In this document: positions 34,312 to 42,015 of the stretch, piece by piece
How the letters are laid out: the number at the start of each line of letters is the position of its first letter
How positions within the stretch are numbered: position 1 is the stretch's first letter
NCBI GenBank assembly: GCA_943372215.1
Contig: CALRXU020000014.1
Span: 77,950-141,949, forward strand
From: UBA6183 sp943372215
Lineage (GTDB): Bacteria; Bacteroidota; Bacteroidia; UKL13-3
DNA length: 64,000 nt
Reading direction: 5' to 3'
Program-made: the position numbers and the translations under genes
Notes under the pieces: generated by a model
Told to the model about the DNA's origin: nothing
What the model saw: only the letters and a program-made list of their open reading frames with translations
Databases searched by the model: none

Positions 34312-34958
34312 GTGTTTATGTATTTTATCAACCAATCAAAGCGATTGTCCATACCACCTTTGACTTGGCTTAATTGATGCACGGTTTTAATTTGGTAACC
34401 GAATCTTTCAAAGGCGTGTAATACGGTATTGATTTCGGTGGAGTTAAATTTTAAACTTACTTCTAATTTATTTTCAGTCAATGACTTAATGAATATTCCA
34501 ATGACTTTAAAGTCATTTGTTTCTGAAATTCGGGCAATTTCTGTTAGGGTGTAATCACGGGGTGTAATCTCCATAGTTACTATGGCTCCTGGTAAATTGT
34601 TTGCAGCGTCTTTGGAATAACCCTTTAACACATCTGCCAATGCTATGGCGCCTTTATAATTTTGCTCAGCATCACATACCGCTATGGTGCTCACACCATA
34701 CTCGTTCATTATTTTTGTAACATCAAACAAATGGGTGGTATCAAACACAAAAAAGGTATTCCCATCCATTGCTTCACCCACTGTTTTATTCTTTGCTTTA
34801 TCAGCCTTGTTTAAGTGCAAATAACCTATGAGTTTGTTTTGCTCAACAACTGGCATTTCAGTTACCTTTTCATCCATCATAAACCCACAAGCGGCCTCAC
34901 AAAGGTCGCTCCGTTTTAATGGGATAATGTGATCAGATATTAATTCTTCCGCAACCAT
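34308..34958 (-). CDS. CBS-domain protein
   Basis: 216 residues. Two CBS motifs span about 1-125 (ACGFMMDEKVTEMPVVEQNKLIG and MNEYGVSTIAVCDAEQN segments). The C-terminal ~80 residues, starting near AIVTMEITPRDYTL, look like an ACT-type ligand domain. CBS pairs bind adenosyl nucleotides and act as energy or redox sensors. Its stop overlaps the NAD kinase start by four bases, and it begins one base after the alpha/beta hydrolase stop, so all three are co-transcribed. Regulation of NAD kinase by nucleotide sensing is an attractive inference but unproven. Confidence 0.8.
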   Translation of the reverse strand: MVAEELISDHIIPLKRSDLCEAACGFMMDEKVTEMPVVEQNKLIGYLHLNKADKAKNKTVGEAMDGNTFFVFDTTHLFDVTKIMNEYGVSTIAVCDAEQNYKGAIALADVLKGYSKDAANNLPGAIVTMEITPRDYTLTEIARISETNDFKVIGIFIKSLTENKLEVSLKFNSTEINTVLHAFERFGYQIKTVHQLSQVKGGMDNRFDWLIKYINT

Positions 34959-34959
34959 A

Positions 34960-35724
34960 CTATTTACCCAAGTGCTTTAAATAGAAGGCATCAGCAATTT
35001 GATTAAATTCCAATGGCCGCTCCATCATTGGTGCATGCCCGCATTGGTCTAATAAATGCAATTCTGCATCAGGTAACAATTGTTTAAACTCTTCACCAAC
35101 GTTTGGTGGAGTAATAATATCATCTTTTCCCCAGATTAAACAAACTGGGATATGGATGTTTGGGATATCTTTACGCATGTTATGCCTGATGGCACTTTTT
35201 GCCATGGTTAAGATGCGCAGTACTTTCATTCGGTCGTTTACTGTTTCAAAAACCTCATCAACTAATTCATCGGTTGCAGCCTTGGGATCGTAAAATGTGA
35301 TTTCTACCTTTTTTCTGATAAACTCTTTATCGCCCTTTTTGGGGTAATTACCTCCCATGGCATTCTCGTAAAGCCCGCTGCTACCTGTAAGCAAAAGGGT
35401 TCGTACTTTTTTAGGGTGTTTTTTTTGATAAACCAACCCAACATGACCACCTAAAGAATTTCCGAGGAGGTTTATTTGTTGGTAGTTTTTATATTCAACA
35501 AACTCATGAATAAAATTAGCCAACCCCTCCACACTAAGTGTTAAAATATTCATTTCAAAAATGGGCATAAGTGGAATAACCACCTTGTATTTTTTTGAGA
35601 AGTGCAATGTAACCTCTTTCCAGTTGCTTAACGCCCCGAATAATCCATGCAGTAAAAGAAGCACCTCTCCTTCACCCTCTTCTATGTAGTTGAATTTACC
35701 TTCTTGTTTTATCGCTATATCCAT
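34960..35724 (-). CDS. Alpha/beta-hydrolase fold protein
   Basis: 254 residues from ATG 35724. The -7 box at 35747-35754 shows that a non-ATG start at 35745 would lie at or before the transcript start. The N-terminal LLLLHGLFGALSNW is the oxyanion HG motif, LLGNSLGGHVGL holds the nucleophile serine (GNSLGG), VCLIWGKDDIITPP supplies the acid, and QCGHAPMMERP the histidine, so the catalytic triad is complete. The substrate is unknown. It is the first gene of the hydrolase-CBS-NAD kinase operon. A haloalkane dehalogenase or MhpC-like C-C hydrolase identity cannot be separated by eye. Confidence 0.83.
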   Translation of the reverse strand: MDIAIKQEGKFNYIEEGEGEVLLLLHGLFGALSNWKEVTLHFSKKYKVVIPLMPIFEMNILTLSVEGLANFIHEFVEYKNYQQINLLGNSLGGHVGLVYQKKHPKKVRTLLLTGSSGLYENAMGGNYPKKGDKEFIRKKVEITFYDPKAATDELVDEVFETVNDRMKVLRILTMAKSAIRHNMRKDIPNIHIPVCLIWGKDDIITPPNVGEEFKQLLPDAELHLLDQCGHAPMMERPLEFNQIADAFYLKHLGK

Positions 35725-35746
35725 GTAAAATGATACGATTTGCAAC

Positions 35747-35754
35747 CAAATATA
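35747..35754 (-). promoter_or_regulatory. -7 promoter element of the hydrolase-CBS-nadK operon (TATATTTG)
   Basis: Exact TAnnTTTG on the minus strand, 22 bases before the chosen ATG at 35724. Confidence 0.6.
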
Positions 35755-35768
35755 GCCAAAAATTATAA

Positions 35769-36347
35769 CTAAACAGGCTGCTTTACCAATTCAATATAAT
35801 TTTTAATGATGGTTAAACCAAACTCCGTAAGGCATGATTCTGGGTGGAATTGCAGACCAAACAAAGGTAATGTATTATGCATCAATGCCATACACTCTCC
35901 TTGGCTTCCTGAAGCAATTTGTTGAAGTGAGCCTTGAACCTTTGTTAAAATTAATGAATGGTATCGGGTAACATTAAATTGCGCGGGAATCCCATTAAAC
36001 AAGAAATGTCTGTTGTGTTTTACTTGATCTATTTTACCATGTTTGGGTGCATTGGCTAATTGCAAATCAGCTCCAAAATATTGCCCAATAGCTTGATGGC
36101 CCAAACAAATACCAAGCATGGGTTTATGAAGATGCCACTTGGCGATTACTTCATTCATTAGCCCTGCATCGTTGGGTGTTTTAGGCCCTGGAGACAAGAC
36201 CAATGCATCATATTGGCTTACTTTTTCTACCAAACCCGGCACATCGTTTCTGATGACTTCGCAAGTAACTCCGCATTGCTCAATGTAGTCTTTAAGCATG
36301 TAAGTAAATGAGTCGTAATTATCTATGAGGAGTGTTTTCAAGAGCAT
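35769..36347 (-). CDS. pabA: Glutamine amidotransferase of anthranilate/aminodeoxychorismate synthase
   Basis: Hydrolyses glutamine and passes ammonia to the chorismate-using partner (TrpE or PabB). 192 residues from ATG 36347, matching the typical length; the ~43 extra residues upstream in frame are hydrophobic, unlike the family. The N-terminus LLIDNYDSFTY is diagnostic. The triad is C81 (GICLGHQ), H168 and E170 (FHPES). PabA and TrpG cannot be separated without the partner gene, which is not adjacent. It is divergent from the polysaccharide operon at 36513, and a weak TAGATTGG box sits directly at the start codon. Confidence 0.88.
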   Translation of the reverse strand: MLLKTLLIDNYDSFTYMLKDYIEQCGVTCEVIRNDVPGLVEKVSQYDALVLSPGPKTPNDAGLMNEVIAKWHLHKPMLGICLGHQAIGQYFGADLQLANAPKHGKIDQVKHNRHFLFNGIPAQFNVTRYHSLILTKVQGSLQQIASGSQGECMALMHNTLPLFGLQFHPESCLTEFGLTIIKNYIELVKQPV

Positions 36348-36512
36348 CCAATCTAGGACAATTTTCGGGTTAAATATCTTAAAGAACAAATTAACTAAGA
36401 AACAATAGATTGCTTGGGTAAAAAAGCATTTCAATGCTAAAGTAAAAATTGATATCATTGCACTAGGATAAAGCAAGTGTGCTTCTAACTCATACTATAC
36501 TGTTTTTAGAAA

Positions 36513-37121
36513 ATGCTAATTAGAATACTCAATAAACTGTTTGTTTTTTTATCGTTTCAATGGTTAAGGTTGAGATGGAAAAAATATTATTATTCGACCT
36601 TGGCGGTATTTGATAGAAGTTCAAGTTTTAGTTTAGAAAGTAATATCTATAATTTACAGGGAAATAAGAGCCAAATACAAATAGGGAAATCTACTACCTT
36701 AAAGGGGGAATTACTTTTGTTTGGACATGGAGGTAAAATTAAGATAGGTAATGCTTGTTATATTGGCGAAAACACGAAAATCTGGTCAGCGGATGAAATC
36801 TTGATAGGTGATAATGTATTAATTGCCCACAATGTTAATATTCATGATAATATATCGCACCCACTAGATGCTAGTTTGAGACATGAGCACTACATTGGTA
36901 TTTTAACAAAAGGTCATCCTACAAGTAATATTGATTTGAAGGAAAAGAAGGTTATTATAAAAAATAATGCATGGATTGGGTTTAATGCCACTATTTTAAA
37001 AGGTGTTACAGTAGGCGAACGAGCAATTGTTGGTGCCTGTTCTGTAGTAACAAGTGATGTACCAAATGATGCGATTGTTGTCGGTAATCCTGCAAGAATT
37101 ATCAGCTATTCAACCCAATAA
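36513..37121 (+). CDS. Hexapeptide-repeat (LbH) acyltransferase
   Basis: 202 residues. An N-terminal hydrophobic and basic helix (LIRILNKLFVFLSFQWLR) is followed by a left-handed beta-helix region with hexapeptide repeats (IGKSTT, IKIGNACYIGENTKIW, ILIGDNVLIAHNVNIHD) and the C-terminal IGFNATILKGVTVGERAIVGACSVV, split here for reading, and VVGNPARI. The pattern matches maltose/galactoside acetyltransferase-like sugar O- or N-acetyltransferases of the WbbJ kind. The conserved catalytic-type His appears in NIHDN. It is the first gene of the rightward glycan operon. The donor is probably acetyl-CoA and the acceptor a sugar of the neighbouring pathway. Confidence 0.82.
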   Translation: MLIRILNKLFVFLSFQWLRLRWKKYYYSTLAVFDRSSSFSLESNIYNLQGNKSQIQIGKSTTLKGELLLFGHGGKIKIGNACYIGENTKIWSADEILIGDNVLIAHNVNIHDNISHPLDASLRHEHYIGILTKGHPTSNIDLKEKKVIIKNNAWIGFNATILKGVTVGERAIVGACSVVTSDVPNDAIVVGNPARIISYSTQ

Positions 37122-37122
37122 A

Positions 37123-37977
37123 ATGAAAAGAGAGTTTAAAAAGTTTATTAGCCCACTTAGAAAGTTAATCTATGGTTTAACAGGTAAAAAGCCATGGAGT
37201 TATGGTTATAATGATGTTAGATGGGAACTCATTGAGAAGGGCGTAAATAATGATGAGTTGTTAAATAGATTTAATCAGAAACAAATACCAGAAGGTTTTG
37301 GTGTTGGATTTGATGAAAGAGTAGTTGAATATCCTTGGATTTTTAGCAAGTTAAGTGATTCGAAGAAAATGACATTATTAGATGCGGGATCAACCTTCAA
37401 CTTTTCTCCATTGGTAATGAATAAAAAAGTAAAAAACAAAGATGTTACGATCTATACTTATTATCCAGAGAATGAAAATTTTATAAACAATCGAATTTCT
37501 TATCAATTTGGGGATTTGAGAAATATGCCATTAGCCCCTTCATGGTTTGATGAAGTTGTTTGTCAATCAACAATTGAGCATGTTGATATGGATAATTCAA
37601 TTTATGGTTACGAATTAGAGAAGGTTAAAGACAGTAAGCAAAAAAGCTATGAATATTTAAAGGTAGTTGACGAATTGATTAGGGTTCTGAAACCGGGAGG
37701 TAAATTGTTGCTTACATTTCCATATGGTAAATTTGAGAATTATGGCTTTTTCCAGCAATTTGATGCTGAAATGGTAGAAAAAATTTTAAAGAAATTTAAG
37801 GAAAATGGCCGTTCTACGGAAGAGTATTTACTTTATTCCAAAAAAGGTTGGCAGTTTAGAAGTGCTGAAGAGTGCAAGGACACCGTATCATATAACCCTC
37901 ACACAGGACAGGGGAAAGGAAATGATGGTGCAGCTCATTGCAGATGTGTTTGTTGCATAGAATTCTTAAAGAACTAG
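37123..37977 (+). CDS. Class I SAM-dependent methyltransferase
   Basis: 284 residues from ATG 37123, one base after the upstream stop. The Rossmann core carries the SAM-binding motif LLDAGSTFNFSP (about residue 87), DEVVCQSTIEHVDMDN and the post-core VLKPGGKLLLTFPYG. The C-terminus ends in a cysteine-rich AHCRCVCCIEF stretch. The N-terminal ~60 residues are basic. It probably methylates a sugar or other glycan part of this cluster; the substrate is unknown. The tight spacing shows it is in the operon. Confidence 0.8.
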   Translation: MKREFKKFISPLRKLIYGLTGKKPWSYGYNDVRWELIEKGVNNDELLNRFNQKQIPEGFGVGFDERVVEYPWIFSKLSDSKKMTLLDAGSTFNFSPLVMNKKVKNKDVTIYTYYPENENFINNRISYQFGDLRNMPLAPSWFDEVVCQSTIEHVDMDNSIYGYELEKVKDSKQKSYEYLKVVDELIRVLKPGGKLLLTFPYGKFENYGFFQQFDAEMVEKILKKFKENGRSTEEYLLYSKKGWQFRSAEECKDTVSYNPHTGQGKGNDGAAHCRCVCCIEFLKN

Positions 37978-37980
37978 GAT

Positions 37981-38805
37981 ATGACTTGGGAGGAAGCTGT
38001 TCAAAAACTTAGAAATCAACCTGAAAATAAACAGGTTATTTTAGATAATTATTTTGATGAAGACGTGGAAGTTGCCAATGAGCGCTTTATCAAGAGCGAA
38101 GAATTTATAGAAGTTCTAGCGCACATTCCTAAACAAGCTAAATCTGTGTTAGATATAGGCGCAGGAAGGGGAATGGCGGCTTATGGGTTTGCTAAAATGG
38201 GCTTAAAAGTAACTGCATTGGAACCAGACACTAGTGATGATGTTGGAGCAGGAGCAATCAGAAACATCACTGATAAACATAATTTAACCATAGAAGTGGT
38301 TGAAACCTTTGGGGAATCGTTACCATTTGCAGATCATTCATTTGATGTGGTTTATGTCAGGCAAGTCCTGCACCATGCTAATGACCTGGCTATGTTTTGT
38401 AAGGAGGTGTACCGTGTTTTGAAACCAAACGGAATTTTCATTGCCACGCGCGAACATGTTTTGACTAAAGAAGATGATTTACAGCATTTTTTGGCCAATC
38501 ATCCCTTGCATCACTTATACGGAGGTGAGCATGCCTTTACATTAGATTTTTATATAAAATGCATAACGGATAGTGGAATGACAATTACTAATATCATTCA
38601 TCCTTATGCCAGTGTTATCAATTTTGCACCATTAAGCAAATTTCAAATGCGTCAGAATTTCGCAAAAGGTTTAGCAAAAATTACAGGTTCCATTATCGCT
38701 AATTTTTTAATACAATTTGATTTAATCTATAAAAAAATGGCTGATATAAAAGCAAGTAGGGACAATACTCCAGGAAGAGTTTATTCTTTTATCTCAAGAA
38801 AGTAA
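37981..38805 (+). CDS. Class I SAM-dependent methyltransferase
   Basis: 274 residues, starting three bases after the previous gene. SVLDIGAGRGMAAYGFAKMG (about 50-69) is SAM-binding motif I, DVVYVRQVLHHANDL is motif II, and RVLKPNGIFIATREH the post-core. The C-terminal third is distinct from the gene upstream, so they are not recent duplicates. It is a UbiE/MenG-like Methyltransf_11 protein by pattern. A cluster with two rightward methyltransferases and one leftward suggests a methylated glycan. Confidence 0.8.
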   Translation: MTWEEAVQKLRNQPENKQVILDNYFDEDVEVANERFIKSEEFIEVLAHIPKQAKSVLDIGAGRGMAAYGFAKMGLKVTALEPDTSDDVGAGAIRNITDKHNLTIEVVETFGESLPFADHSFDVVYVRQVLHHANDLAMFCKEVYRVLKPNGIFIATREHVLTKEDDLQHFLANHPLHHLYGGEHAFTLDFYIKCITDSGMTITNIIHPYASVINFAPLSKFQMRQNFAKGLAKITGSIIANFLIQFDLIYKKMADIKASRDNTPGRVYSFISRK

Positions 38806-38807
38806 AA

Positions 38808-39710
38808 ATGAATATTCTAATAATAGGCAGTAATGGTTTTATAGGTTCACATTGTGCAGCCTACTACAAAAGCAAAAGCTATCAAGTTTTTGAAGCTGGG
38901 ATATCATTGAATGATTTTAATAATCCATTTTACACCCAACTTAATAGTAGCAATACCAATTTCGACATTTTATTTAAAAACCAACCGTATGATTTGTGCA
39001 TAAATGCTTCGGGGTCTGCTCATGTCGGATTTTCATTTGACAAGCCAGATGTTGACTTTGAACTGAATGTATTAAACGTTCATAAAATTTTGGTGAGTAT
39101 CCGTACCTATCAACCTAAATGTAAGTTTATTAATTTTTCAAGTGCGGCTGTTTACGGTAATCCCGAGAAATTACCAATAACAGAAGACAGTAGTAAAAAC
39201 CCTCTTTCGCCCTATGGTTTTCATAAACTTCAAAGTGAGTATTTAATAAAAGAATACCACCGTTTTTTTGGGCTTTCTACTTGTAGTTTAAGGGTTTTTT
39301 CGGCTTACGGACCGGGATTGAAAAAACAATTATTTTGGGATTTATACCAAAAAGCCATTCACAATCCAACCCAAATTGAAGTGTATGGAACTGGCGCTGA
39401 ATCGCGTGATTTTATTTATATTGACGATTTGGTGAAGGGAATTGATTTAATTTTTGAAAATGCCGCTTTTGACGGAAGTGCATTTAATATCTCATCTGGC
39501 ACTGAAACAACTATAAGAGAGGTTGTTACTGAGTTTTATAGTCATTTAAACCCTAAGCTAACTTTTAGTTTTAATAATAAACAAAAACAAGGGGATCCTA
39601 ATAATTGGCAAGCTGATATTTCAGCTCTCCAACAATTGGGTTTCTCAACTTCCGTTTCGTTAAATGAAGGGCTACTAAAAACGGCTCGTTGGCTAAATTC
39701 TCTATCATAG
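38808..39710 (+). CDS. NAD-dependent nucleotide-sugar epimerase/dehydratase
   Basis: 300 residues, extended SDR fold. The GSNGFIGSHC dinucleotide motif is at about 7-16, FINFSSAAVYGNPE has the catalytic serine region, YGFHKLQSE the YxxxK pair, and RDFIYIDDLVKGI the conserved C-terminal region of GalE-like enzymes. Reaction (epimerisation, reduction or dehydration of an NDP-sugar) cannot be assigned without structure comparison. It starts three bases after the second methyltransferase and one base before the GT4 gene. Confidence 0.87.
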   Translation: MNILIIGSNGFIGSHCAAYYKSKSYQVFEAGISLNDFNNPFYTQLNSSNTNFDILFKNQPYDLCINASGSAHVGFSFDKPDVDFELNVLNVHKILVSIRTYQPKCKFINFSSAAVYGNPEKLPITEDSSKNPLSPYGFHKLQSEYLIKEYHRFFGLSTCSLRVFSAYGPGLKKQLFWDLYQKAIHNPTQIEVYGTGAESRDFIYIDDLVKGIDLIFENAAFDGSAFNISSGTETTIREVVTEFYSHLNPKLTFSFNNKQKQGDPNNWQADISALQQLGFSTSVSLNEGLLKTARWLNSLS

Positions 39711-39711
39711 T

Positions 39712-40872
39712 TTGAAAAGTAAAAAACTACACATCTGTTTACACCTCATTTCCGATCCCAATTGGCATGCGGGAAATATTTACATATTTAACTTAATTCA
39801 TGCTATAAGTAAAATAGACAAAGAAGAACGGAATAAAATTAAGTTGAGTTTAGCTACTCGGAATATAAAAGAAGTGCCTGATGAAATGAAGCCTTTATTA
39901 GACCAGATCTATATTGACAATCTTTTTGTACTTGGCTTTTATAAATTCATTTCACTTTTACCAGCCTTTTTACGCTTTAAAATTTTTAATTTCAGGCAGA
40001 TAGATTTTTACTACCCCCCAGGCAATTTTCCTAAAAAATGGATATTTAATTGGGGTGGATGGATACCTGATTTTCAATACAAGCATTTACCGCATTTATT
40101 TTCTGATGAGGAATACCGTAGCAGAGAAAAAAGAAATAAAAGCCTTGCTAGGCAAGCGCCAATTTTGGCATTTAGCAGCCAACATGCATTAAACGATTAT
40201 AAAAAATTCTTCCCCGCAAACAAAAGCAACGCCTATTTACTGCCCTTTGTAAGCAATGCAAACAAAGAATGGTTTAATGGTAATCCTTTGGCCATACAAC
40301 AAAAACATAATTTACCCGATCACTTTTTTATTGTTTGTAACCAGTTTTGGAAACATAAGGACCACCCAACTGTAATAAAAGCAATGGGTTTGCTTAAACA
40401 AAAGGGAATTGAAATAACGGTGGTTTGTACAGGTTCTAAAGAAGATTTTAGAAACCCCGACTATTATCCATCACTAATTAAGCTGGCCGAAGATTTGGGC
40501 GTGTTGAGTCAATTTAAAGTGCTAGGCTTTATTTCACGTAACGATCAAATTCAACTCATTCGCAGATCTCTAGCGATTATTCAACCATCTCAATTTGAAG
40601 GATGGAGCACGGTAGTGGAGGATGGTCGTTCTTTGGGTAAATCAATTTTTCTTTCAGATTTTCCAGTTCATATTGAACAGAATCCCCCTCATGTTTGGTT
40701 TTTTAAACAACAAGATGAAACTGAATTAGCACAATTGATTGAACAACATTTAAACCAATTGTTGCCTGGGCCAGATAATGAAAAGGAACGAAAAGCTTTT
40801 GAAGAAAACCAAATAATGATGAGAGAGTTTGGTCGAAAAATTGTAGCAATGGCTAATTCAAAGCGGGTATAA
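39712..40872 (+). CDS. GT4-type glycosyltransferase with TTG start
   Basis: 386 residues. Start codon TTG at 39712, one base after the epimerase stop; an in-frame stop at 39694 leaves no upstream ATG and the next ATG would delete the conserved N-terminus. The C-terminal half contains GT-B GT4 features: FWKHKDHPTVIKAMGLL, SRNDQIQLIRRSLAIIQPS, and QFEGWSTVVEDGRSLG with the EGxxxxxxEG-like motif. It is the last gene of the rightward operon. It probably adds one sugar to the lipid-linked glycan. Its stop abuts the stop of the convergent glycosyltransferase gene. Confidence 0.85.
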   Translation: MKSKKLHICLHLISDPNWHAGNIYIFNLIHAISKIDKEERNKIKLSLATRNIKEVPDEMKPLLDQIYIDNLFVLGFYKFISLLPAFLRFKIFNFRQIDFYYPPGNFPKKWIFNWGGWIPDFQYKHLPHLFSDEEYRSREKRNKSLARQAPILAFSSQHALNDYKKFFPANKSNAYLLPFVSNANKEWFNGNPLAIQQKHNLPDHFFIVCNQFWKHKDHPTVIKAMGLLKQKGIEITVVCTGSKEDFRNPDYYPSLIKLAEDLGVLSQFKVLGFISRNDQIQLIRRSLAIIQPSQFEGWSTVVEDGRSLGKSIFLSDFPVHIEQNPPHVWFFKQQDETELAQLIEQHLNQLLPGPDNEKERKAFEENQIMMREFGRKIVAMANSKRV

Positions 40873-42015
40873 TCACTTTAGTAAAAAAGGAATCAACTCT
40901 TTCATCCGTTTTGCATAACTATATTGTTCCAAGGTTCTTTTTTGACCGGCTTCTGCGATGGCCTTCATGTGTTGAGGATGATTGCGTAAATAATTTATTT
41001 TCTCTACACACTCTTCTTTTGATTTATAAGTTACCACCTCTACATCGGGCTTAAATAAGTCAGCAAGGTTTTGTTTCCAATCAGTAACCAAACATGCACC
41101 AACTCCTGTTGCTTCCCATAACCGGATATTACCTGCGTTTGACTGTGCGGTATCTATATGACTGTTTAATGTTATTTGAGAATTGGCAAGTATCTGGTAC
41201 ATTGATAGGCCGTACACACTGCCTTGATTTATAAAAAATAATCTAAGGATATCTTCTACATCATCAAACACTCCTCCGCCTAACTTTTGCAGCACATTTT
41301 TCAGCAGGTAAATTCTGTTTTCATCAAACGAACTTAACCAATAATCCACTTTATACTTTTTTGCTACATGTCCAAGTATTTTTAACCTTTCATGATGACC
41401 ACCACTTCTAAGGGTGAGCGAACCAGCAAATGAAATGTCATACAATTTTTTTTGAGTGTCAATTTTTTGCAGGAGAGTTGATTCAAATCCAAAGTGAAAT
41501 AAATACGAGTCGAAACCTTTTGATTGGTAATAGTTCACAAAATGCTGTCCACATGAAATCATGGCATCGCAATGGCTAAACCTTTCTGCATCTAACATTC
41601 CAATTCCATCCCAACCAATCACTTTTTTAATGGAAGGAACCTGGGCTCTAAGAGATTTTACATCAGTTGCCTTCAGGTACACATAATCATTGGCAAACAG
41701 AATATCCGGTTTAATTGCCTTGATTTGCTCAAGTAGTATTTCCTGCATCCAATTCTCAGCGGAGTACAAGACATTATTCTCTTCTGCCCATTTCTGCTGG
41801 GCATAAGGGTTGTTAATAATAAATAAAGTCGCTTGTATTTCAGCTGATTGATTTAAGTTGGAAATCCAATAATCAGCCCACCCTATTCCTTGTTGCATCA
41901 TTACCCCAAATTGTTCAGCGTAAGGCTTATTTTTTAGTTCAGGATTCTCAGCGTAAAGCTTATCTAGATATTGAGGGTAAAATGATGATACTTTAACGAA
42001 GATTGCTTTAGCCAT
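40873..42015 (-). CDS. CgeB-like glycosyltransferase
   Basis: 380 residues, GT-B fold. The C-terminal region (NLWEATGVGACLVTDW-like: here RLWEATGVGACLVTDWKQNL) with the following KINYLRNHPQHMKAIAEAGQ matches the Glyco_trans_1_2/CgeB family, which shares this layout. It overlaps asnB by eight bases on the same strand and closes the leftward operon. It probably adds the modified sugar. The N-terminal domain is divergent, so donor and acceptor are unknown. Confidence 0.75.
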   Translation of the reverse strand: MAKAIFVKVSSFYPQYLDKLYAENPELKNKPYAEQFGVMMQQGIGWADYWISNLNQSAEIQATLFIINNPYAQQKWAEENNVLYSAENWMQEILLEQIKAIKPDILFANDYVYLKATDVKSLRAQVPSIKKVIGWDGIGMLDAERFSHCDAMISCGQHFVNYYQSKGFDSYLFHFGFESTLLQKIDTQKKLYDISFAGSLTLRSGGHHERLKILGHVAKKYKVDYWLSSFDENRIYLLKNVLQKLGGGVFDDVEDILRLFFINQGSVYGLSMYQILANSQITLNSHIDTAQSNAGNIRLWEATGVGACLVTDWKQNLADLFKPDVEVVTYKSKEECVEKINYLRNHPQHMKAIAEAGQKRTLEQYSYAKRMKELIPFLLK

